Of a stretch of 64,000 nt of DNA, positions 26,051 to 34,884 are shown one piece after another. The stretch comes from Comamonadaceae bacterium (GTDB lineage Bacteria; Pseudomonadota; Gammaproteobacteria; Burkholderiales; Burkholderiaceae_C): the NCBI GenBank assembly GCA_009996515.1, contig JAACZV010000004.1, positions 62,001-126,000 on the forward strand, read 5' to 3'. Position numbers and translations under genes: made by a program. How positions within the stretch are numbered: position 1 is the first letter of the stretch; every line of letters starts with the position of its first letter. The notes beneath the pieces were generated by a model. That model was given only the letters and a program-made list of their open reading frames with translations, was not told the DNA's origin and made no database searches.

Positions 26051-26749
26051 ATGCTCCAGATGGAAAAACTGCAGAAGGTCTACCGCACCGAGATGGTCGA
26101 GACCTATGCGCTGCGCGACTTCAACCTGACCGTCAACGAGGGCGAGTTCGTCGCCGTGACCGGCCCGTCCGGCTCCGGCAAGACCACCTTCCTGACCATC
26201 GCCGGCCTGCTGGAGGCCTTCAGCGCGGGGCGCTACCTGCTGGACGGCATCGACGTCAGCCGCATGGGCGACGCCCAGCGCTCGGCGGTGCGCAACCAGA
26301 AGATCGGCTTCATCTTCCAGGCCTTCAACCTGATCCCCGACCTCAACGTGCTGGACAACATCGAGGTGCCGCTGCGCTACCGCGGCATGAGCGGTGCCGA
26401 GCGCAAGAAGCGCGCCGCCGACGCGCTGGCCCGCGTGGGCCTGTCGGCGCGCGGCCGCCACTACCCCAACGAGCTGTCGGGCGGCCAGCAGCAGCGCGTC
26501 GCCATCGCGCGCGCGCTGGCCGGCGAGCCGCGTCTGCTGCTGGCCGACGAGCCCACCGGCAACCTGGACAGCGCGATGGCGCGCAGCGTCATGGAGCTGC
26601 TGGAGGAGCTGCACCGCGACGGCGCCACCATCGTCATGGTCACGCACGACCCGCAGCTGGCCGCGCGCGCGCAGCGCAACGTACACGTCATCGACGGCCA
26701 GGTGGTGGACCTGAGCGCCGAGCTGGCCCCCGCCCTGGCCGTGGCCTGA
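26051..26749 (+). CDS. ABC transporter ATPase, MacB/LolD type
   Basis: A 232-residue nucleotide-binding subunit. Walker A is GPSGSGKT, the ABC signature LSGGQQQR, and Walker B LLLADEPTGNLD, the last typical of the LolD/MacB subfamily. MacB in E. coli fuses this domain to its permease; here it is a free subunit, with two permeases encoded further downstream. It follows the adaptor by 17 bp. Confidence 0.95.
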   Translation: MLQMEKLQKVYRTEMVETYALRDFNLTVNEGEFVAVTGPSGSGKTTFLTIAGLLEAFSAGRYLLDGIDVSRMGDAQRSAVRNQKIGFIFQAFNLIPDLNVLDNIEVPLRYRGMSGAERKKRAADALARVGLSARGRHYPNELSGGQQQRVAIARALAGEPRLLLADEPTGNLDSAMARSVMELLEELHRDGATIVMVTHDPQLAARAQRNVHVIDGQVVDLSAELAPALAVA

Positions 26750-26752
26750 ACC

Positions 26753-28036
26753 ATGCGTCGACTGATCCCTGTCCTCGCGCTGGCCTGCATCGCCGGGGCG
26801 GCCGCCGCGGCCCGCGCCGACGACCTGCTGCAGGTCTGGGCCCAGGCGCGCGCGGCCGATCCGCTGCTGCGCCAGGCCGCGGCCTATGACGGCGCACAGC
26901 AGGCGGCCGCCCGCCAGGCCCGCGCGGCGCTGCTGCCGCAGTGGAGCCTGCAGAGCAGCGAGCAGCGCGAGAACGGCGCCGGCCGCGCGCGCACCACCAC
27001 CAGCAGCCTCAGCCAGCCGCTGATCGACCTCGGTGCGCTGCGCGAATGGGATGCCAGCCGCAGCCAGGCCTCGGCCCAGTCGGCCCGCCTGGCCGCGGCC
27101 GAGCAGGCCGCCCGGGCCCGCGTCGCCGAGGCCTATTTCGGCCTGCTGTCGGCCCAGGCCCAGCTGGCCACGGCGCGCGCCAACGAGGAGGCCTTCGACC
27201 GCCAGGTCAGCGAGGCCGAGACCCGCTTCAAGGCCGGGCTGTCGGCCCAGGTGGAGGCCGACCAGTCGCGCGCCTACCGCGAGCTGGCGCGCGGCAACAC
27301 GCTGGCCGCCGAGCTCAACCTAGCCGACGCCCGCGAGGCGCTGGCCCAGCTGACCGGTGCCGAGCCGGCCGCGCTGCGGCCGCTGCGGCGCGACCTCTCC
27401 GCCCAGCCCCTGCCCGACGACGCCGAGGCCTGGGCCCAGCGCGCGCTGCAGGCCAACCCGGAGCTGCTGGCGCTCGCGCTGGACATGCAGGCCAGCGAGC
27501 AGCGCATCGCCGCCGCCCGCGCCGGCCACCTGCCGACGCTGAGCCTGGGCGTGGACACCATCCAGCGACGCGGCGATGGCGTGTCGGCCTTCGACGCCGG
27601 CCGCACGCCGACCACGGTGGGCCTGCGCCTGACCGTGCCGCTGTTCGCCGGCGGCGCCGTCGCCGCCGCGGCCGACCGCGCGGGCTTCCAGCGCGACGCC
27701 GCGCGCGAGCAGCTGGAGGCCGGCCGCCGCGCGGTACTGCGCGAGGTACGGGCCCGGCACCTGGCCGTGGGCCAGGGCGAGGTGCAGCTGCGCTCCACGC
27801 AGGTCGCCGTGGCGGCCGCCGAGCGCGCGCTGGAGGCCACGCGCACCGGCCTCACGCTGGGCACGCGCAGCACCACCGACCTGCTGCTGGCCATCCAGAC
27901 CCTGGCCGGCGCACAGAACGCCCAGACCCAGGCCCGCCACCGCCATGTGCTGGCCCTGCTGGCCCTGCACCAGGCCGCGGGTTCGCTCGGCGACACCGAA
28001 CTCGCCACCGTCAACGCCCTCTTGGAGCAAGACTGA
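26753..28036 (+). CDS. TolC-family outer-membrane efflux protein
   Basis: A 427-residue outer-membrane factor with a signal peptide ending near ARA, long helical segments in two repeats and the usual small-residue beta strands (TTTSSLSQPLIDLG; TTVGLRLTVPLF). It is placed inside the ABC operon between the ATPase and permease genes, so the operon encodes a whole tripartite exporter. Its TGA overlaps the next ATG by one base (TGATG). Confidence 0.92.
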   Translation: MRRLIPVLALACIAGAAAAARADDLLQVWAQARAADPLLRQAAAYDGAQQAAARQARAALLPQWSLQSSEQRENGAGRARTTTSSLSQPLIDLGALREWDASRSQASAQSARLAAAEQAARARVAEAYFGLLSAQAQLATARANEEAFDRQVSEAETRFKAGLSAQVEADQSRAYRELARGNTLAAELNLADAREALAQLTGAEPAALRPLRRDLSAQPLPDDAEAWAQRALQANPELLALALDMQASEQRIAAARAGHLPTLSLGVDTIQRRGDGVSAFDAGRTPTTVGLRLTVPLFAGGAVAAAADRAGFQRDAAREQLEAGRRAVLREVRARHLAVGQGEVQLRSTQVAVAAAERALEATRTGLTLGTRSTTDLLLAIQTLAGAQNAQTQARHRHVLALLALHQAAGSLGDTELATVNALLEQD

Positions 28037-29343
28037 TGTTCCTCCACTACCTCGAACTCGCCTGGCGCAATACCCTGGCCGCCAAGGGCCTGAGCGCGCT
28101 GATGGTGCTGGCCCTGGCCTTGGGCATAGGCGCCTGCATGACGACGCTGACCGTCTACCACGTGCTGTCCGGCGACCCCATTCCCGCCAAGAGCGCGCGC
28201 CTGTTCAACGTGCAGCTGGACGCCGCGGACATGGTGGGCTGGCGGGCCGGCGAGGAGCCCACCTTCGACCTGACCCGCTTCGACGCGACGGCACTGCTGC
28301 GCGACGGCAAGGCCATGCGCCAGTCCATGTCCAGCGGCTTCAACACGGCCGTGTCGCTGCCCGATGCGCGGGTCAAGCCCATCTTCTCCAGCGTGCGCTA
28401 CACCTCGGCCGACTTCTTCGCGATGTTCGATGCCCCCTGGCAGCATGGCAGCGGCTGGAGCGCGGCCGACGACGCGGGCGAGGCCCGCGTGGCGGTCATC
28501 TCGGCCGCGTTGAACGACAAGCTGTTCGGCGGCGCCAACAGCGTGGGCAAGGAGGTCATCGTGCGCGGCCAGACGCTGCGCATCGTCGGCGTGCTCAAGC
28601 CCTGGAAGGTGCAACCCCACTTCTGGGACCTGACGCTGGGCAGCTACACCGAGACCGAGGACTTCTACCTGCCGTTCTCCACCGCGATGGCCATCAAGAT
28701 GGGCCACTGGGGCAACATGAACTGCTGGGGCCGCGGCGCCAACGGCGGCAGCTCGCTGGACCTGAACGCGAGCTGCGCCTGGGTCCAGTACTGGGTCGAG
28801 TTCGCCAAGCCGGAGGATGCCGCCGCCTACCGCGACTACCTCACCGCCTATTCCGAGGCGCAGCGCAAGGCCGGCCGCTTCGAGCGCCCGACCAACGTGC
28901 GGCTGCGCAACGTGATGGACTGGCTGGGCGCGCAGAAGGTGCTGCCCGCCGACGTGCGGCTGCAGACCTGGCTGGCCTTCGGCTTCCTGGCCGTCTGCGT
29001 CGTCAACATGGTGGGCCTGCTGCTGGCCAAGACGCTGCGCCGCAGCGGCGAGATCGGCGTGCGCCGCGCGCTGGGCGCCACGCGCGGCGACATCTTCCAG
29101 CAGTTCGTCGTCGAGGCCGGGCTGCTGGGCGTGGCCGGTGCGCTGCTGGGCCTGCTGTTCGCCCAGGGCGGGCTGTGGCTGGTGCGCCAGAGCCCCAATG
29201 ACTACGCCCGCCTGGCCGAGCTGGATGCGTCCATGCTGGCCCTGACGCTGGGCCTGGCGCTGCTGGCCAGCCTGATCGCCGGCCTGCTGCCGGCCTGGCG
29301 CGCCGCCCTCGTCACCCCGGCCGTCCAACTGAAGGTGCAGTAA
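28036..29343 (+). CDS. ABC transporter permease, MacB/FtsX-type (first)
   Basis: A 435-residue permease with the FtsX/MacB layout: one N-terminal membrane helix (about 17-40), a large periplasmic domain with unusual Cys-containing loops (NMNCWGRG, NASCAW), and three C-terminal helices after the EIGVRRALGATRGDI coupling motif. It probably forms a heterodimer with the next permease. One-base overlap with the TolC gene suggests translational coupling. Confidence 0.92.
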   Translation: MFLHYLELAWRNTLAAKGLSALMVLALALGIGACMTTLTVYHVLSGDPIPAKSARLFNVQLDAADMVGWRAGEEPTFDLTRFDATALLRDGKAMRQSMSSGFNTAVSLPDARVKPIFSSVRYTSADFFAMFDAPWQHGSGWSAADDAGEARVAVISAALNDKLFGGANSVGKEVIVRGQTLRIVGVLKPWKVQPHFWDLTLGSYTETEDFYLPFSTAMAIKMGHWGNMNCWGRGANGGSSLDLNASCAWVQYWVEFAKPEDAAAYRDYLTAYSEAQRKAGRFERPTNVRLRNVMDWLGAQKVLPADVRLQTWLAFGFLAVCVVNMVGLLLAKTLRRSGEIGVRRALGATRGDIFQQFVVEAGLLGVAGALLGLLFAQGGLWLVRQSPNDYARLAELDASMLALTLGLALLASLIAGLLPAWRAALVTPAVQLKVQ

Positions 29344-29345
29344 CC

Positions 29346-30623
29346 ATGTCGACCTCCACGTCCTCCTCCATCCGCGGCCCGCGCATGGCCGCGCGGCCGC
29401 TGGCCGACCTGATGCCCATCCTGTCGACGCTGCGCCGCCACAAGATCGCGGCCGGCCTCATCGTGCTGGAGGTGGCGCTGTCCTGCGCCATCGTCACCAA
29501 CGCGCTGCACCTGATCCAGACCCGCATCGAGGCGCTGCATACCGACAGCGGCCTGGTGGAGTCCGAGCTGGCCGTGCTGAACCTGCGCGCCAGCCGGCCG
29601 CAGCCGCCCGAGCGCACCGCCACGCTGGTGGCCGAGGACGTCGCGCGGCTGCGCGCGCTGCCCGGCGTCAAGGCCGCCACGGTGGTCAACCAGATCGTCT
29701 ACGGCAACAACAGCAACAACAGCGGCGTCTCGCTGGAGCCCGACAGCCGCGGCCAGCGCCTGGTCGCGGCCCAGTACGCGGGCGACGAACAGCTGCTGCC
29801 CACCTTCGGGCTGAAGCTGCTGGAGGGCCGCAACTTCAGGAGCGACGAAGTCCTGGACAGCTTCCAGGCCTTCAGCGTCGCCGAGCCCAAGATCGGCCAG
29901 CTCATCGTCAACAAGGCGATGGCCGACAAGCTCTTCCCCGGCCGCTCGGCAGTGGGCCAGGCGGTCTACATCTTCGGCAGTTCGCCGTCCACCATCATCG
30001 GCGTCGTCCAGACGCTGACGCACACCCAGCTGCACCGCGCGCGCGGCGGCGACAACGACGGCGCCGCGATGATCCTGCCGCTGCGCGGCGGCGGCTCCTA
30101 CGTGATCCGCACCGACCCGGGGCGGCTGGACGCACAGATCAAGGCCGCGACGGCGGTGCTGGAGGACGTCGGCCGCGGCCGCGTCGTGACCCAGGGCCAG
30201 CCGCTGACCGCCATGCGGGCCGCCTTCTATGCCCAGGACCGTGCGATGGCCTGGCTGATGGGCGGCGTCTGCGTGGCGCTGCTGCTGGTCACGGCCATGG
30301 GCATCGTGGGCCTGGCCAGCTTCTGGGTGCAGCAGCGCACCCGCATGATAGGCACGCGCCGCGCGCTGGGCGCCACCGAGGGCCAGATCCTGCGCTACTT
30401 CCAGCTCGAGAACCTGCTGCTGACGACCACCGGCGTCGTCATCGGCCTGGGCGGCGCCTGGTCCCTGAGCCAGCTGCTGATGCAGAGCTATGCGCTGCCG
30501 CGCCTGCCCTGGGTCTACCTGCCCGCCGGCGCGCTGGCGCTGTGGACGCTGGGCCAGCTGGCCGTCTGGGTGCCGGCCCGGCGGGCCGCGCGTTTGTCCG
30601 CAGTGGCGGCGCTGCGGGCCTGA
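29346..30623 (+). CDS. ABC transporter permease, MacB/FtsX-type (second)
   Basis: A 425-residue FtsX-type permease with the same four-helix layout: N-terminal helix around residues 35-55, a periplasmic domain, and C-terminal helices behind the MIGTRRALGATEGQIL coupling motif. Only 2 bp separate it from the first permease. The two are diverged in sequence, so a heterodimer is likelier than a recent duplication. Confidence 0.92.
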   Translation: MSTSTSSSIRGPRMAARPLADLMPILSTLRRHKIAAGLIVLEVALSCAIVTNALHLIQTRIEALHTDSGLVESELAVLNLRASRPQPPERTATLVAEDVARLRALPGVKAATVVNQIVYGNNSNNSGVSLEPDSRGQRLVAAQYAGDEQLLPTFGLKLLEGRNFRSDEVLDSFQAFSVAEPKIGQLIVNKAMADKLFPGRSAVGQAVYIFGSSPSTIIGVVQTLTHTQLHRARGGDNDGAAMILPLRGGGSYVIRTDPGRLDAQIKAATAVLEDVGRGRVVTQGQPLTAMRAAFYAQDRAMAWLMGGVCVALLLVTAMGIVGLASFWVQQRTRMIGTRRALGATEGQILRYFQLENLLLTTTGVVIGLGGAWSLSQLLMQSYALPRLPWVYLPAGALALWTLGQLAVWVPARRAARLSAVAALRA

Positions 30624-30668
30624 GCCATAGTGCCGTCGCGCGGTGAGGCGCCGCGGCGAGGAGAGGAT

Positions 30669-31568
30669 ATGCGCAAGCTCCTGAAGTGGCTGGCCATCGT
30701 CATCGGCCTGACCGTCGTCGTCGTCATCGCCATCGCGGCCACCGGCTGGCTGCAGGCCGAGCGCAAGATGAGCCGGCGCGTCGACGTCAGCATCGCGCCG
30801 CTGGCCCTGCCCACCGAGGCCGCCGCGCTGGAGCGCGGCCGCTATCTCTTCAACTCGCGCGGCTGCGCCGAATGCCATGGCGTGGACGGCGGCGGGCGCA
30901 AGGTCATCGACAGCGGCGGCCTGCTGGTCGTCGCGCCCCACATCAGCGCCGGCCCGGGCTCGGCGACGGCGGCCTACCGCGTCGAGGACTGGGTGCGCGC
31001 CATCCGCCACGGCCTCAAGCCCGACGGCCGGCCGCTGATGATCATGCCCAGCGAGGACTACCACCGCTTCACCGACGCCGACCTCGGCGCCCTGATCGCC
31101 CATGTGACGCAGCTGCCCCCCGTCAGCGGCCAGGCGGCCGTCATCCAGCTGCCGCCGCCGGTGCGCGTGCTCTACGGCCTGGGCCTGATCCAGGACGCCG
31201 CCGCCAAGATCGACCACCGCCTGCCGCCGCCCGCGCCGGTGCCGGAGGGCCCGACGGCGGCGCATGGCCGCTACGTCGCGCAGATGTGCGTGGGCTGCCA
31301 TGGCGAGGGCTATGGCGGCGGCAAGATTCCCGGCGGCCCGCCGGACTGGCCGGCCGCAGCCAACCTGACGCCCGGCCGCGGCAGCGCAATGGCGGGCTAT
31401 GCCAGCGCCGACGCCTTCATCGCGATGATGAGGAGCGGCAAGCGCCCCGACGGCACGGCCATCGCCGTGATGCCGTTCGCGTCGCTGTCCCAGCTCAACG
31501 ACGTCGACCTGCGCGGCCTGCACGCCTTCCTGCTGACGCTGCCGGCCAGGGACGCCGGCAGCCGCTGA
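30669..31568 (+). CDS. Membrane-anchored diheme cytochrome c
   Basis: A 299-residue protein with an N-terminal membrane anchor (residues 5-26) and two cytochrome c domains, each with a CxxCH heme site (CAECH and CVGCH). A Shine-Dalgarno GAGG precedes the ATG at 30669. The gene lies 45 bp after the second permease, so it may share the transcript, but no functional link to efflux is obvious. Similar proteins act as electron carriers for periplasmic dehydrogenases. Confidence 0.88.
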   Translation: MRKLLKWLAIVIGLTVVVVIAIAATGWLQAERKMSRRVDVSIAPLALPTEAAALERGRYLFNSRGCAECHGVDGGGRKVIDSGGLLVVAPHISAGPGSATAAYRVEDWVRAIRHGLKPDGRPLMIMPSEDYHRFTDADLGALIAHVTQLPPVSGQAAVIQLPPPVRVLYGLGLIQDAAAKIDHRLPPPAPVPEGPTAAHGRYVAQMCVGCHGEGYGGGKIPGGPPDWPAAANLTPGRGSAMAGYASADAFIAMMRSGKRPDGTAIAVMPFASLSQLNDVDLRGLHAFLLTLPARDAGSR

Positions 31569-31593
31569 GCCGGCCGCTGAGGCCGCCCGCGGC

Positions 31594-32421
31594 TCAGCCC
31601 GCCTGCAAGCTGTGCAGCTGGGCCTGCCAGTCGGCCCAGTGCTTGCGCACCCGTTCGCGCTGCTTCGCATCCATGCCGTTGAGGAGCTTGAGCAGGCTGG
31701 CGGTGATCTCGTCGCGGTAGGCCTGCTCGGCGGGCAGCGTCTGCATGTTGCGCATGAACAGGGCCGTGCCGCCGGCCAGGTCCTGGTGCGACCAGGCGCG
31801 CAAGCCCTCCAGCGTGCGCGCCTGCCGCGTGGCGCGGCCCTGGGCCATGGCCGCGAGGTCGAAGTGCCAGCCTTCGGCGTCGGCGCGGGCCTGCTTGCGC
31901 GTAGCCCGGTCCAGGTCGCCCAGCCAGCGTTCGAGCTGGGTCGTGTAGCGCCTGGCGCGCTCGGCCGGGCCGCCGCGGCCGGACTGCTCGTCCAGCCAGT
32001 CGGCCGCCTTCTCGTCCATCTTCCTCTGCAGATGCCGCCATTGCTCGGGCCTGAGATCGGCCAGCAGGGGCGCAGCCAGCGGCGCGGCCTGCTGCAGGCA
32101 GCGCTCCAGGCTGGCGCGCGCGCCGCGCTCCAGCGCCAGCAGCTCGTCCGCGGTCACCCTGCCGTCGTCCAGCGCCGCGCCGGCCTGGCGCAGCAGCGCC
32201 TGCCACTGCGGCAGCTCCTCGCGACGGTGCCAGGCCTGCCAGGCGCGCAGCCCCTCCTTGAGCCGGCCCCGCTGGGCGCCGTCCAGGTCGAGATAGCTGT
32301 CTATCCACAGCCCGCTGAGCAGCGGCATCTGGTTGTAGGCCAGCGTCAGACTGGAACAGCCGATCAGGCCCAGCAGCAGGCCCAGCGCGAGCAGGGTGGC
32401 GAGTCGTTTCAGCAGCCGCAT
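31594..32421 (-). CDS. DUF6279-type lipoprotein
   Basis: A 275-residue lipoprotein with lipobox LIGC and a mature part beginning SSLTLAYNQMPLL, followed by predominantly alpha-helical sequence rich in Trp, Arg and Gln. This fits the DUF6279 lipoproteins of beta- and gammaproteobacteria, whose function is unknown. It converges with the cytochrome gene, 25 bp away. The ATG at 32421 gives the signal sequence. Confidence 0.82.
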   Translation of the reverse strand: MRLLKRLATLLALGLLLGLIGCSSLTLAYNQMPLLSGLWIDSYLDLDGAQRGRLKEGLRAWQAWHRREELPQWQALLRQAGAALDDGRVTADELLALERGARASLERCLQQAAPLAAPLLADLRPEQWRHLQRKMDEKAADWLDEQSGRGGPAERARRYTTQLERWLGDLDRATRKQARADAEGWHFDLAAMAQGRATRQARTLEGLRAWSHQDLAGGTALFMRNMQTLPAEQAYRDEITASLLKLLNGMDAKQRERVRKHWADWQAQLHSLQAG

Positions 32422-32464
32422 GGGGCCATCATGGCAAGGCCGGCCGGCGCGGTGGGTTGAGGGG

Positions 32465-32935
32465 TCATTGCAGCGGCCGGTAGGGCAAGGCGGCGCCGGG
32501 GCCCACCCGCACCAGCGCGAGGGCTTGCTGCACGTCCGGCAGGCCGCGCGCATCGGCCTCCAGCGCCGCCGCCTGCGCGGCCCGCTCGACGCAGCCCTCC
32601 AGGTAGACCACCCGGCCCTGCACGGTGAACCACAGGCTGCTGGGATGCAGGGCCGGATCGGCCACCAGCGCCTGCCGCAGCGCGGCAGCGATGGCGGCAT
32701 CGAAGCGGTAGGCGTTGGGCTCGCTGCACTGGCCGCTCAGCCAGCAGCTGGTGCCGCGCTCGGCGCGGTGATGGGCCTGCACGCGCGCCTCGGCGGCGCT
32801 GATGCGCGGGCCGCGCGGCTCGGGGCAGTCGGCGATGTCGGCCGACACCGCCTCGAAGGGGTCGTTGAAGCGGTTCAGCAGCCGCTGGTCGTCGACGCTG
32901 CCCGCCAGCAGCAGGGCCAGCAGCAGCGCCTTCAC
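32465..32935 (-). CDS. Exported BON-domain protein
   Basis: A 156-residue protein with a short signal peptide and a C-terminal BON-like segment (SSLWFTVQGRVVYLEGCVER onward). BON domains bind membranes or outer-membrane partners. I chose GTG at 32935, which overlaps the upstream stop in a GTGA and yields the signal peptide MKALLLALLLAG; no nearby ATG does. It is translationally coupled to the DUF6265 gene. Confidence 0.78.
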   Translation of the reverse strand: MKALLLALLLAGSVDDQRLLNRFNDPFEAVSADIADCPEPRGPRISAAEARVQAHHRAERGTSCWLSGQCSEPNAYRFDAAIAAALRQALVADPALHPSSLWFTVQGRVVYLEGCVERAAQAAALEADARGLPDVQQALALVRVGPGAALPYRPLQ

Positions 32936-33396
32936 GGGCAGGCCATGCGCTGCATGGGAAAGTCGATGCCGCGCGGCTGGCCGTTGCGCAGGCCCTCGAT
33001 GCGGGCCACCAGCCGGTCGACCGCCTCGTGGCGGTACAGCACACGCTGCGGGAAGTCGTGCGCGGCGTTCTCGAACACGGCCTCGTTCTCGGCCTGGCGC
33101 AGCAGCCGGAACTCCGTGGGCGGCCGGCCCTGGGGCTGGGCGATGAAGCTCAGCCGGCCCTCGGCGTCGGCGCGGATCTGCATGAACTCGAACTCGACGA
33201 CGCGGCCGTTCTTCAGCGTGCGCGCCATGCCCAGCATCAGGCCGCCGGCCGGCGCCATCCACTGCTCGACCGAGCCGGCCTCGCGGCCCTGGGGGCTCCA
33301 GCAGCCGGCCAGCCAGGCGACCGGGGCGAAGGGGTCGGCCTGGGCGTGAGCCGCGGCACAGCCTGCCGACAGCAGCAGGGCGAGGAGGGTTTTCAT
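32932..33396 (-). CDS. DUF6265-type exported protein
   Basis: A 154-residue protein with a signal peptide ending near AHA. The mature start WLAGCWSP and the later FIAQPQGRPPTEF and FENAAHDFPQR stretches match the DUF6265 family, probably a small lipocalin-like barrel of unknown role. It overlaps the BON-domain gene by 4 bp, so the two are made together. It diverges from the retropepsin-like gene. Confidence 0.82.
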   Translation of the reverse strand: MKTLLALLLSAGCAAAHAQADPFAPVAWLAGCWSPQGREAGSVEQWMAPAGGLMLGMARTLKNGRVVEFEFMQIRADAEGRLSFIAQPQGRPPTEFRLLRQAENEAVFENAAHDFPQRVLYRHEAVDRLVARIEGLRNGQPRGIDFPMQRMACP

Positions 33397-33466
33397 GCCG
33401 GCGATTCTGGGCCTCGGGTGCCACCCGTGCAAACCGGCGCCGGCCGGCTTGTGGCATCGTCGCGCC

Positions 33467-33946
33467 GTGGCGCAAAAAGACCTCCCCGGCAGCTTCAAGC
33501 TGCTCACCATCTGGCTGCTCGTGTTCCTCGTGCTGTTCCTGGGCTTCAAGGCCTGGGAGCGCGAGCGCGAGGCCAGCCGTTTCAAGCTGGCCGGCGAGGC
33601 CATCGTGCTGACGCGCTCGGGCGACGGCCATTTCCACTGGCCCGGCCGGGTGGGCGACATCGAGGTGGACTTCCTCGTCGACACCGGCGCCACCGCGACG
33701 GCGCTGCCGCAGGCGCTGGCCGAGCGCGCCGGCCTGAAGCCGCTGGGCGCCGTGCGCACGCAGACGGCCGCCGGCGCGGCGCACGGCTTCGTCGCGCGGG
33801 CCGACATCGCGCTGGACGGCGGCGTGCGCGCCGACCGGCTGCCGGTGACCGTGCTGCCCGACCTGGCCGCGCCGCTGCTGGGCATGGACGTGCTGGGCCG
33901 GCTGCATTTCTCGCAGAAACCCGGCGAACTCCGCATCGAGCCATGA
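33467..33946 (+). CDS. Membrane-anchored retropepsin-like aspartic protease
   Basis: About 159 residues: an N-terminal membrane helix (around residues 10-28) followed by a single-domain, retroviral-type aspartic protease with active-site motif VDTGAT and a second hydrophobic motif PLLGMDVLG. This matches the bacterial clan AA (TIGR02281-type) proteases, which act as dimers. I chose GTG at 33467 because it leads directly into the anchor; an ATG at 33395 would overlap the divergent start and add odd sequence. The stop overlaps the GumN start (ATGA). Confidence 0.82.
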   Translation: MAQKDLPGSFKLLTIWLLVFLVLFLGFKAWEREREASRFKLAGEAIVLTRSGDGHFHWPGRVGDIEVDFLVDTGATATALPQALAERAGLKPLGAVRTQTAAGAAHGFVARADIALDGGVRADRLPVTVLPDLAAPLLGMDVLGRLHFSQKPGELRIEP

Positions 33947-34884
33947 TCCGACACCTGCTGTTTTCCTTCGCGCTGCTGGCCGGTGCGGCCCAGGCGGCGT
34001 GCCCGCCCGCACCGGCCCTGCCCAGCGTGCAACAGGCCGCGGCCTGGGCCGCCAGCGCGCCCGACCGCGGCCTGCTGTGGCGCATCAGCCGCGGCGGCCA
34101 CAGCAGCTATCTGTTCGGCAGCCTGCATGTGGGCCAGGCGGACTGGGCCTATCCCGGCCCGGCGCTGCGTGCCGCCTGGCACGAGACCGAGGTGCTGGCC
34201 GTCGAGCTGGACCCGGCCGATGTCGGCAGCGCGCTGGCGGCGCTGCCCAGGCCCGCGGCGCTGCCGCCGGCCCAGGCCCGGCAGATCGAGGCCCAGGCGC
34301 GCGCCGTCTGCCTGCCGCCGGGGGCCCTGAGCGCGCTGCCGGCCATGCTGCAGCTGGCCACCTTGACGCTGCTGGAGGCGCGCCGCGACGGCCTGGACGC
34401 CGGCTTCGGCCAGGAGCAGATGCTGCTGGCCTGGGCCCGGCGCGAGGAGCGGCCGGTGCAGTCGCTGGAGAGCGTGCAGGAGCAGCTGGACGCGCTGGCG
34501 CCCGAGGCCGCCGAGCTGCCCGCCATCGTCGACGGCACGCTGCGCCAGCTGCGGAACGGCCAGGCCAGGGCGCCGCTGCGCAAGCTGGCCGCGGCCTGGG
34601 CGCGCGGCGACCTGAAGACGCTGGCGGACTACCCGCGCTGGTGCGCCTGCGCCGACACGCCGGCCGAGCGCGCCTGGCTCAAGCGCATCAACGACGACCG
34701 CAACCTGCAGCTGGCGGCACGCATCGCGGCACTGCACGGCGCCGGCCAGCGCCTGCTGGTGGCCGTAGGGGCGCTGCACATGAGCGGGCCGCAGGCCCTG
34801 CCCCGGCTGCTGGCAGAGCGGGGCTTCAGCGTCGAGGCCGTCTCGCCCGGCATTAGGATGGTCCCCCCAGGAGGCAAGCCATGA
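33943..34884 (+). CDS. TraB/GumN-family protein
   Basis: A 313-residue exported protein with signal peptide ending AQA. The conserved blocks of the TraB/GumN (Tiki-like) family are visible: SYLFGSLHVG near the N-terminus and LVAVGALHMSGPQALPRLL near the C-terminus, each with the GxxH core. Tiki proteins are metalloproteases; activity of bacterial members is little studied. It is coupled by ATGA overlaps to both the protease before it and phaM after it. Confidence 0.9.
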   Translation: MIRHLLFSFALLAGAAQAACPPAPALPSVQQAAAWAASAPDRGLLWRISRGGHSSYLFGSLHVGQADWAYPGPALRAAWHETEVLAVELDPADVGSALAALPRPAALPPAQARQIEAQARAVCLPPGALSALPAMLQLATLTLLEARRDGLDAGFGQEQMLLAWARREERPVQSLESVQEQLDALAPEAAELPAIVDGTLRQLRNGQARAPLRKLAAAWARGDLKTLADYPRWCACADTPAERAWLKRINDDRNLQLAARIAALHGAGQRLLVAVGALHMSGPQALPRLLAERGFSVEAVSPGIRMVPPGGKP

